Below are positions 55,644-64,000 of a stretch of DNA of 64,000 bases, piece by piece; position 1 is the stretch's first letter, and every line of letters begins with the position of its first letter. Under the pieces are notes generated by a model, which had not been told where the DNA came from, searched no databases, and saw nothing but the letters and a program-made list of their open reading frames with translations. Location: positions 446,299-510,298 of the forward strand of contig VZQC01004541.1 in the NCBI GenBank assembly GCA_009823505.1, written 5' to 3'. The stretch is from Rhizomys pruinosus (lineage: Eukaryota; Chordata; Mammalia; Rodentia; Spalacidae). The translations under genes were made by a program, and so were the position numbers.

Positions 55644-57541
55644 AGAAGGCTCTCCCTAAGAAGGGTCTCCATAAGAAGGATCTCCCTAAGAAGGGTCTCC
55701 CTAATAAGGATCTCCCTAAGAAGGATCTCCCTAAGAAAGCTCCCCCTAAGAAAGCTCTCCCTAAAAGGCTCTCCCTAAGAAGGGTCTCCCTAAGAAGGAT
55801 CTCCCTAAGAAGGGTCTCCCTAATAAGGATCTCCCAAAGAAGGGGCTCCCTAAGAAGGGTCTTCCTAAGAAGGATCTCCCGAAGAAAGATCTCCCTAAGA
55901 AGTCTTTCCCTAAGAAAGTTCGCCCTAAGAAGGCTCTCCCTAAGAAGTATCTCCCTAAGAAGGGTCTCCCTAAGAAGGGTCTCCCTAAGAATTGTCTCCC
56001 TGAGAAGGGTCTCCGTAATAAGGATCTCCCTAAGAAGGGTCTCCCTAAGAATTGACTCCCTAAGAAGTGTCTCCATAAAAATGAGCTCCCTAAGAAGTGT
56101 CTCCCTAAGAAGGCTCTCCCTAAGAAGTCTCTCCCTAAGAAGGGTCTCCCTAAGAAGGATATCCCTACGAAGGGACTCCCTAAGAAGGCTCTCCCTAAGA
56201 AGGGTCTCCCTAAGAAAGATCTCCCTAAGAAGGATCTCCCTAAAAAGTCTCTCTCTAAGAAGGATCTCCCTAAGAAGGATCTCCCTAAGAAGGATCTCCC
56301 TAAGAAGGGTCTCCCTAAGATGGGTCTCCATAATAAGGATCTCCTTAAGAAGGGTCTCCCTAAGAAGGATCTCCCTAGGAAGTCTCTCCCTAAGAAGGCT
56401 CTCTAAGAAGGGTCTCCATAATAAGGATCTCCCTAAGAAGGGTCTCCCTAAGAAGGGTCTCCCTAAGAATTGTCTCCCTAAGAAGGGTCTTCATAATAAG
56501 GATCTCCCTAAGAAGGGTCTCCCTAAGAAGGATCTCCCTAGGAAGTCTCTCCCTAAGAAGGCTCTCCCTAAGAAGGAACTCCCTAAGAAGGATCTCCCTA
56601 AGAAGGGTCTCCCTAAGAAGGCTCTCCCTAAGAAGATTCTCCCTAAGAAGGATCTCCCTAAGAAGGGTCTCCCTAAGAAGGATCTCCCTAAGAAGGATCT
56701 CCCTAAGAAGGGTCTCCCTAAGAAGGCTCTCCCTAAGAAGATTCTCCCTAAGAAGGATCTCCCTAAGAAGGGTCTCCCTAAGAAGGGTCTGCCTAAGAAG
56801 GATCTCCCTAAGAAGGGTCTCCCTAAGAAGTCTCTCCCTAAGAAGGGTCTCCCTACGAAGGATCTCCCTAAGAAGGGTCTCCCTAAGAAGGCTCTCCCTA
56901 AGAAGGGTCTCCATAAGAAGGATCTCCCTAAGAAGGGTCTTCCTATGAAGGATCTCCCTAAGAAGGGTCTCCCTAATAAGGATCTCCCTAAGAAGGATCT
57001 CCCTAATAAGGATCTCCCTAAGAAGTATCTCCCTAAGAAGGCTCTCCCTAAGAAGGGTCTCCCTAAGTAGGCTCTCCCTAAGTAGGGTCTTCCTAAGAAG
57101 GATCTCCCTAAGAAGGATCTGCCTAAGAAGTCTCTCCCTAAGAAGGGTCTCCCTAATAAGGATCTCCCTAAGAAGGGTCTCCCTAAGAAGGGTCTCCCTA
57201 AAAAGTGTCTCCCTAAGAATTGTCTCCGTGAGAAGGGTCTCTGTAATAAGGATCTCCCTAAGAAGGGTCTCCCTAAGAAGTATCTCCCTAGGCAGTCTCT
57301 CCCTACGAAGGCTCTCCCTACGAAGGATCTCCCTAAGAAGGATCTCCCTAAGAAGGCTCTCCCTAAGAAGGCTCTCCCTAAGAATTGTCTCCCTAAGAAG
57401 GGTCTCCCTAATAAGGATCTCCCTAAGAAGGATCTCCCTAAGAAGGGTCTCCCTAAGAAGGATCTCCGTACGAAGGGTCTCCCTAAGAAGGTTCTCCCTA
57501 AGAAGGTTCTCCCTAAGAAGGATCTCCCTAAGAAGGCTCTC

Positions 57542-58021
57542 CTGGAGGTCGTGAGAAACCACAAGGCCAGAACCGACACTTTCCCCACCTGCACCCACAG
57601 CCCCCTAAGTAATCCATTCCTATCCTGACGCTCTACCTCCTTCTCAAAGGCACCTGCAGCGCCACCCCAAGCCTGGGCCATCACTGAGGGACAACTGAGG
57701 CACACCTCTCATTCGCGCTCCACCCCGAAGCTAAGAACTGAGAGAAAGTGATGACCACATGTCTTCGCTACATGGTTGGCCAGCTGTAGGGCTCAGAGGC
57801 AGGAAGGTCCTCAGTAGAGCAGCTCCTTCAGGCTCACTGGCCCACCTGCTTTAGAGCAGCACACCTACATCAGAATAGGTCCTTCTACTCCCTTTCTCTA
57901 AAGCCCTGGGCCATCAGGATAGGTATATATCACTGAACATGTTTCTGTCCACTCTGCTTTTGAAGCATGTGAGTGCATTTATAAAATGTATAAAATACAG
58001 TCTTAAAAAATAGGATTAAGG
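57542..58021. other. Right flank of the satellite; no gene seen
   Basis: Unique DNA beginning GGAGGTCGTGAGAAACCACA. Confidence 0.4.
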
Positions 58022-58178
58022 CCAAATGTGGTGATGAACACCTTTAATCCCAGCACTCAGGAGACAGAGCAGGCAGATCTCTGTGAGTTCAAGGCCACCC
58101 TGGTCTACATAGAAAGTTCCATGCCATCTGGGGCCACAGGGAGATGCTGTCTCAAAAAGAGCAAAAAAATAAATAAAT
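58022..58178 (+). mobile_element. B1 SINE
   Basis: GCCAAATGTGGTGATGAACA head, 'aatcccagcactcaggaga', A-rich tail. Confidence 0.9.
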
Positions 58179-58189
58179 AATAAGATTCA

Positions 58190-58432
58190 TGGGCTGAAGA
58201 GATGGGTTAGCAGTTAAGAACACTGGCTGGTCTTGCAGAAGAACTGGGTTCAATCCCCAGAGGCTACATAGTGGCTAACAATGGTCTATAAACCCAGTTC
58301 CAAGGGATCTGATGCCCTCTTCTGTTCTCCTTGGGCACTGCATGCCACAGGTACACTTAACATACATGCAGAAAATACACTCAGAAACATAAAATAAAAA
58401 TAATAAAATATTTTTAAAAACAAGATTAAAAC
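58190..58432 (+). mobile_element. B2-type SINE
   Basis: GGGCTGAAGAGATGGGTTAG head, 'gggttcaatccccagaggc', tail AAAATAAAAATAATAAAA. Confidence 0.88.
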
Positions 58433-59011
58433 CAACAAGGACAGGGAATTTAAAATATAATACACATAGAAATCACTGTGCCAGGGTGCATTTCCAAAAC
58501 ATCATGTAGCCACTGTGACCTGTGAGGGAGCCACATGGACCTGTGAGGGAGCTATGCAAGAGTTTTTACCCATGATGAAAAAAAAAAAGCTTTTCTACGA
58601 AGTACAGAAAAAGGAATATAGGAAGGGAGCAGGGCAAGAGATACCCCCAAAGACATGCCCCCAAGACCTGCTTCCCGGAAATAAGCCCGACTCTTACCCC
58701 TCACCTCCTTTCAATATCACGAATCCACCTGTTGCTTAGGTCAGCTCTTCACTATCTGATGCCTCCTGGAAACACTCACAGACACCCAGAGAAGCACTTC
58801 CCTGATCAAGCTAGTTCTTAATCTGAAATTGACAAGACTAACCAGGATGAGAGAAACAAAAGAAAGCAGGTGACGTCCCCGAGGCCAGAAGAGCCATCAG
58901 CATGCCTGGTAATAGGGAAACCTGTTCTTGCCCAGCACTGGGTCTCTAAGGGCAAAGTCCTGCCCATAGCTGGGCCTAGAGGACTCAGCAGCAACTCCAG
59001 ACACACGCCAT

Positions 59012-59036
59012 GAATGAATGAATGAATGAATGAATG
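59012..59036 (+). repeat. (GAAT)n microsatellite
   Basis: About six ATGA/GAAT units. Confidence 0.9.
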
Positions 59037-60775
59037 GTGATGGCTCGCAGGTCTTTGGAGGCCCTGACATCTCCAAGGTTTGGACAATGGACTTCAAGTA
59101 CAAAAAACAGGGACTCTACACAGTGCACTGAGCTACTAGTCATTTTCCTATGTCCTCCCTCCGCCTCCCAAGGACAGCTCTCAGCTCTGGCTCTGAGCGG
59201 TCCCAAGTCCCCACCCACCAGCTGCCCACCTCAGGCTAAGGAAACTGCCTCCTGCTCCAGCCTTCTTTGCAAAGTCCCCCTCCTTGTCCTCCTGCTTTGG
59301 CCCTTCTCTGGACAGGCCTCCTGCTCCCACAAAAGTGGCCCAATTAGAGCCCATGGCCATAGCAGTGTTCTCTCCAGATGGGCCATGTGGTCTGTGGGAC
59401 ACACAGCAGCTGGTGACCGAGATCCTGGAACACTATTTTGTTGTGTCCTGCCAAGGCCCAGCCAGAACCTGTAGAGCCACATCCTGTCAGACCTCAGCAC
59501 CTTGGGACAGCCTGTGCAGCCAGCCCAATGGAAGACCAGTCCTCCATGTGAAAGCAAGAGAAAATGAATGCCAAATGACTACAGAGCATCCAGGGACTCA
59601 TGGTCAGGTGCAGGCGCCAGGGACAATGCCAAACATGGGCTGAACCTTCAGACTGACATAAGGGGGTGACTGAGATGGTGCCCACCACAGCCTCTGGCAG
59701 CAGAACAGCCACCCTCCCTGATGGCCACGGAAGCCGCATCCAGCACAGAAGCTGATCGTGGCCATGCCCGTGGGCTTCCAGACGGCTCATTCGTCTTGAT
59801 TATCTCTTCTTCACAGCTGCTGCCCAGCCCAGCCTCATTTCCAGCAGGTTCCTGAGGCCCAATGAGGCTTTGAAGGAAACTAATCAGCAAGAGCAGCTGC
59901 TCCCACCCAGCCAGGCCTCCTCCATGTCAGCGCTCCCAGGACAAGAATGGCTGTGCTAAGGGGTGCACTTCCTCCACCCCTGCCCCAGGAAGCTCTGGGA
60001 GTCACCCTGGAGCCCACGAGAGGGTGGGGCCCATGCAGAACACCAAAGGGACCCCAACCCTAAGACATCCAATCAGGAAAGAGGCTCAGGCCTTGGAGGC
60101 AATGGCCTGCACAGGTCCAACATGTCTGCTGTGACCAGTGCAAACATTTTTACTGGCTCTTCTCACTGGCAATCTGAGCAGGATGTGTGGTTCAGTTTTT
60201 TAGTTAGCCAGAAGTCTCTGGTGCTATAACATTAGGCCCAATAAAAGGATTCACTCACATGGTCTTTTCTTGCCTGTTTTGCTCTTTATTCTTTGCAGAG
60301 CCACCTGAACTGGTAGCACCAGAGGAAATGGTGGAAGAGGCAGTGGTAATATGATCACAATAGGGGTAGCAGCCATCATAACAACGGCAGTAGCAGCGGA
60401 AGACAGCTGGAAGGTTCCAGCACTCCAAAGTGTCCAGCATAGGAATGACAGGGCACAGAGGCAGCAGCGGCAGGGAGGATTGGCAGAGGCACAGAGAAGG
60501 TGGGACAGACAGTGAGCAGAGGCTGATCAAGACAAGATTGTGAAGGGTCAGAAAAGGCAGATGGCCAGGACCCATCTCTGGAGAGTTCCAGGGAGCTGGA
60601 AAGCCTTAAGGCCAACTGTTTCAAATGCCATAGGTCATTGCCAAGGGCCAGGGGTCCTGACATTCAGACCCGAGACCTGTATACTAGCCATCCAAGAGCT
60701 GTCATGCTAGTTATCATGGGACTGAAAAGTCCCAGCCCCTAAGGCCTTTGGGAGCTGTAATACTAGAGGTACCAG

Positions 60776-60777
60776 CT

Positions 60778-60819
<42 letters not shown>

Positions 60820-60830
60820 GATGAAGAAGA
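60776..60830 (+). repeat. (CTG)n-(ATG)n-(AAG)n trinucleotide tract
   Basis: CTG units pass into ATG units and then AAG/ATG units over about 55 bp. Confidence 0.9.
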
Positions 60831-61626
60831 TGCTGAAAGCTGAGAATCACAGTATCTTCAAAGTGCCAGGCTGCTGCTGAGTGCTAAGCATCTGACCTGA
60901 GCACATAAAGCCACAAGTCTCTGGCTTCTAAATCCTGGAGCAATGGACCCCTATCTCTTGGAGCTTGGAGATATAAACCTGTGAGTCCACAGTCCAGCTC
61001 CAGGCTCTGGACACTCAAGGGCTTAATAGCACTGGAAGAGCAATTCCTCGCCTGCCCACAATTACTATCTGTGCAGAGCAGCTGATTAGCATTCACAGAA
61101 TTCCAGCCTTCCATGAAGAGGGGAAGACAAAAATGGAGTGTGGCCTTTTAGCAAACTCCTAATCATCAACAGCTGTTACATGGCAAAGGGACACAGCTGA
61201 GCACAGCATGCACCTGACAAGGAGGCCCAAACAACCATGAGATGTTCTTTCCCAGAAACTATGTGTGAAGCCCATTGGGTGTTCCATCTGTTAGCTCACA
61301 GGGAGTTAGGGATGGGAGAGCATGCCAGACCCGCAGGTGCAGCCTATGGGTTCAAAGGGAGGGAAGTCAGCCAGCCAAGGACTCCAATTGGAATTACTAT
61401 AGAAATAAATAAACTCCGTAGAGAAAAAAACACTAGCTTACACAAGACTGTGACATAGCAACCCCACACAGGCTGCAGGTCAGGTCTGGGTCCAGACAGA
61501 GCAAACCATCTCAGGAAACATGAGGTCTTGGGGAATGTGGACCCTGGCAGGGTACAGATCAGCATAAAACAACTGTGCACAGTTTTCACATGTGAGAATT
61601 GCAGTGCACTCATTAAAGTCCTTCGC

Positions 61627-61779
61627 CTTTTTTTTTCTTTTTGAGACAGGGTCTCCCTGTAGCCCCAGCTGTCCTGGAACTCGCTCTGTAGACCAGGCTG
61701 GCCTTGAACTCACAAAGATCCGCCTGCCTCTGCCTCCCGAGTGCTAGGATTAAAGGCGTGCGCCACCACACCTGGCTTC
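61627..61779 (-). mobile_element. B1 SINE
   Basis: Minus-strand B1: 'tttgagacagggtctccctg', 'agaccaggctggccttgaac', ending CGCCACCACACCTGGC. Confidence 0.93.
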
Positions 61780-61892
61780 TTCACCTCTTAGAGACACAAA
61801 CACAGCATCCTCTATACGAAAGGGCCACAGACCTGGCACCTGCCTGACATGGTTATGGGAGGAGCCCTAGGGGGCTGGGATGCTACAGCAGT

Positions 61893-62108
61893 GGCTGGTG
61901 GGCTCAATGGGTAAGAGCTCGTGCTGTGCAAACATGAGAACCTGAATTCAAATCCCAGCACCCACAGAAAAACTGGGTTTGTTTGCATGGGAACCTGTAA
62001 CTCCAGCGCTCAGGGGTAGAGACACGAGGGTCATTGGGGCTGCTGGCCGTCAGCCTAGCTCCAGTTCAGTAAGAGAGCAGGATACCCCACAGCCTCCTCT
62101 GGTCTCCT
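61893..62108 (+). mobile_element. B4-type SINE
   Basis: 'ggtgggctcaatgggtaaga', CTGAATTCAAATCCCAGCAC, 'acctgtaactccagcgctca', then the CA tail. Confidence 0.75.
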
Positions 62109-62216
62109 CATGCACACACACACAGACACACACACACACACATGCACACACACACACACGCACACACACGCACACACACACACACACGCACACACACATA
62201 TACCACATACACATAC
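62109..62216 (+). repeat. (CA)n microsatellite with CG interruptions
   Basis: About 100 bp of CA repeat, broken by ACGC and ATGC units, ending in ATACAC units. Confidence 0.95.
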
Positions 62217-62685
62217 ACAAAAATGAATATTTTTTAATTTAAAGGAAGATATCACTCCAGGGGCAAAAGACGCAAATGGTATAATCTCCTGATAAATATG
62301 TTTGAAATTTTCCATAATAAAAGAAGTTTTCTTTTAATCCCCAACAGGTTTCAAGCTGGCCTGGCTAGACCAGAGGCTCTCTTTCTCCACCCATACTGGC
62401 CTTATAGGAGGAGGTCACTGAAAACAGTGACCGCTGTCCCAGCAGCATGCTCAGAACATTCTGTGACTTGGGAATGGTTTGTGTGATTCCCAAGGGCACC
62501 TGTGCCAGAAGATCCACCCTCTAGCTGGTGGTGGGGCCTTAAAGAGATGGGGCTAGTTTTGGATCCTGGGCATGTTACCCTAAGATGAGATGCATGTAGT
62601 TCCTGAGTCCAGAGGGTCCCCGGCTTCCCATCCTGTCTCATACACCTATGCAGTGACGCTACCCACCATGTTGTAATGCAGTATA
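62217..62685. other. No gene seen
   Basis: Unique DNA between the SINE and the MT LTR. Confidence 0.4.
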
Positions 62686-62964
62686 TGTTACTTTTCTGCT
62701 ACTGTGATAAAGACACCATAACCATGGCAACTTCTAGAAGGAAGAGTTTATTTGAGCTTAAGATTCACATCACCATGCAGGCAGAGGAAGCAGAGAGTGA
62801 TTGGAAATCTAGCCAGGCTTAAGACCTCTCAAAGCCTGCCCCCAGTAACATGCTTCCTCCAGCAGGGCCACAGCTTCTAAGACCTCCCAAGCAGCCGCAC
62901 CTACTGGGGACAAAATGTCCAAATGCTTGGAGCCTCCTGGAAGCATTCTCATTCAAACCACCAT
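62686..62964 (-). mobile_element. MT-type MaLR LTR, shortened
   Basis: The plus strand reads GTTACTTTTCTGCTACTGTG at the left and 'attcaaaccaccatg' at the right: a minus-oriented MT LTR with its middle reduced. Confidence 0.88.
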
Positions 62965-63046
62965 GTGCAGCTAGCTGTGCCTCATCCAAGTGCTAGCACT
63001 ATGCCAGTGCCATGCTGGGCCTGGGCTGTGTAAAAAAAGGTATCTG

Positions 63047-63288
63047 AGGACTGAAGAGATAGGCTAGCAGTTAAGAGCGCCGACCGCTCTTACAGAGGAC
63101 TCAGGTTCGATCCCCAGCACCCACATGGTGGCTAAGAACAATCTGTAACTCCAATTCCAGTAGAACTCCAGTTCCAGGGGAATCCAAGACCCTCATCTGA
63201 CCTCCGCGGCATTGCACGACATGGGTGCACAAACCTACATGCAGACAGTACATTCATACACATACAAAAATAAATAAAATTTTTAAAA
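63047..63288 (+). mobile_element. B2-type SINE
   Basis: 'ggactgaagagataggctag' head, TCAGGTTCGATCCCCAG, tail AAAAATAAATAAAATTTT. A near-duplication of AAAAGGTATCTGAGG flanks it. Confidence 0.92.
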
Positions 63289-63298
63289 AGGTATCTGA

Positions 63299-63475
63299 GG
63301 GGCTGGCGAGGGCTCAGCAGTTAAGAGCACTAGCTCCTTTTGCAGAGGACCTGGGTTCAGTTTCCAGCACCCATGTGGAGCTAACAACCATATATAACCC
63401 CAGGTCCAGAGGTCTTGACACACCCCAGGCATTGCCTACACAGGTGCACTTACACACATATCAGGCAAAACACTC
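63299..63475 (+). mobile_element. B2-type SINE
   Basis: AGGGGCTGGCGAGGGCTCAG head, 'ggttcagtttccagcaccc', TCAGGCAAAACACTC at the end, abutting the LTR. Confidence 0.88.
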
Positions 63476-63829
63476 TGTATTAGTCAGTTTTCTGTTGCTG
63501 TGATAAAACACCAGACCAAGGAACTTATAAAAGGAAGAGTTTATTTGAGCTTACAATTGGCGGTTCCAGGGAATTAGTCCATTGTGGCGGGAGGCATGGT
63601 GGCCGGATCCAGAGCAGCAAACAGAGGGTCACATATCGCAAAGAGCACAGGAAGCAGAGAGGAGCAACTGTAGAGCACGAGGCTTGTTAAGCTCACTAAG
63701 CCCGCCCCCAGTGACACACTTCCCCCAGCATGGCCACACCTTCTAAGACCTCCAGAAACAGCACCACCAACTGGAGACAAATGTCTGAATACCTAGAGCC
63801 TATGGGGGACACTCATTCAAACCACCACA
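63476..63829 (-). mobile_element. MT-type LTR (3' LTR of an element entering from the right edge)
   Basis: The minus strand starts TGTGGTGGTTTGAATGAG (63829) and ends CTGACTAATACA (63476). Internal-region sequence lies to its right, so it is the 3' LTR of a minus-oriented MaLR. Confidence 0.9.
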
Positions 63830-64000
63830 TTCCACTCCCTGGCCCCCATAGGCTCCTGACCATATAAAATGCAAAACGCATTTAGTCCAACCTTAAAAGT
63901 CCCCATAGTCTTTACCAGTTTCAATGTCATTCAAAAGTCCACAGTCCAAAGTCTCTTCTGAGACTCAGGCCAATCTCTTAACTGTAAGCTCCTGTAAAAT
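63830..64000 (-). mobile_element. MT internal region, including polypurine tract
   Basis: The minus strand shows a purine-rich GGGGGCCAGGGAGTGGAA (63847-63830) next to the LTR, where the polypurine tract should be, then MaLR-like internal sequence ('gactttggactgtggactt') to the window edge. Confidence 0.8.

Larger units (their letters stand above)
45808..57541. repeat. 15-bp satellite array, about 780 units (11.7 kb)
   Basis: Units read CTCCCTAAGAAGGAT, with the last triplet GAT, GGT, GCT or rarely TCT/GTT, and AATAAG replacing AAGAAG in some. Two of three frames on each strand have no stop in the consensus: plus LPKKD and SLRRI, minus ILLRE and SFLGR. This explains frames of up to 1424 codons. 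The plus frame is changed by 1-2-bp indels near 47932, 49119, 49413, 51119, 51357, 53313, 55765 and 56399, and by stops near 53590, 56053 and 57067-57085. Selection for coding is therefore not evident. The array ends abruptly at GGCTCTCCTGGAGG. The family is not known to me. Confidence 0.97.
58433..61626. other. Longest repeat-poor interval; no gene recognised
   Basis: Open frames of up to 146 codons (59034-59474 plus) have no domain I recognise. 61020-61235 is AT-balanced with CAGCTGATTAGCATTCACAG and 'ctcctaatcatcaacagctg', which could be a conserved non-coding element. Microsatellites are listed separately. An undetected small exon cannot be excluded. Confidence 0.4.

Noticed and set aside
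51504..55778. 1424-codon open frame as a giant Lys/Arg-rich protein gene
   Set aside because: The frame is open because the 15-bp unit has no stop in it; equally long frames exist on the other strand. There is no promoter, domain, unique N- or C-terminus or coding-type constraint.
59034..59474. 146-codon frame in repeat-poor DNA as a new gene
   Set aside because: No domain, weak composition signal, overlapping open frames on the opposite strand. Kept only as part of an interval where an exon cannot be excluded.

Overview
This is nuclear DNA from a muroid rodent, most likely a cricetid (hamster, vole or deer-mouse group). The evidence is the repeat content: dense B1, B2/B3 and B4-type SINEs, MaLR (MT/ORR1-type) LTRs, an ERVL-type provirus, an IAP-like LTR, and L1 copies with the long G-rich 3' UTR seen in rodents. 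There is no prokaryotic gene organisation. Genus and chromosome cannot be fixed from the sequence alone.

Only one convincing host gene is present. It is an intact, single-exon, 281-codon DHHC palmitoyltransferase at 10111-10956 on the plus strand. It resembles ZDHHC3/ZDHHC7 and is best matched to the rodent-specific intronless gene Zdhhc25. The remainder is repeats and unassigned non-coding DNA.

Layout. 1-2098: 5' end of a minus-strand ERVL-type provirus (gag remnants, tRNA-Leu-like primer site, LTR). 2.1-8.9 kb: LTR fragments, SINEs, a minisatellite carrying ETS-like cores (3.9-5.45 kb), and a retroposed transcript that appears to start in an ERVL-type LTR (5964-6498). 8.9-11.4 kb: the Zdhhc25 locus. 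12.4-13.87 kb: a MaLR LTR in which an internal 40/41-bp segment has expanded to about 28 tandem copies. 14-18.7 kb: SINEs, LTR pieces and microsatellites. 19-36.3 kb: an L1-rich block with broken ORF2 copies on both strands, an inverted pair of L1 3' UTRs, a solo IAP-like LTR with a perfect 6-bp target duplication, and two L1 segments that share the same nested SINE but are circularly permuted relative to each other. The part from about 22 to 28.7 kb is unusually rich in single-base indels and may be poorly polished assembly. 36.3-45.7 kb: mixed unique sequence, SINEs and two AT-rich stretches that look like possible conserved non-coding elements.

45.81-57.54 kb: the dominant feature, an 11.7-kb satellite of about 780 copies of a 15-bp unit (CTCCCTAAGAAGGAT and variants), with higher-order repeats of 135, 150 and 255 bp. 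Four of six frames lack stop codons simply because of the unit sequence, so the very long ORFs are not evidence of genes. 57.6-64 kb: unique DNA with SINEs, then two minus-strand MT-type LTRs; the second is the 3' LTR of an element that runs off the right edge.

No operon-like cooperation exists here. Activity that can be argued for is Zdhhc25 expression (probably in germ cells, from general knowledge of such genes) and past retrotransposition. All retroelement ORFs seen are broken.
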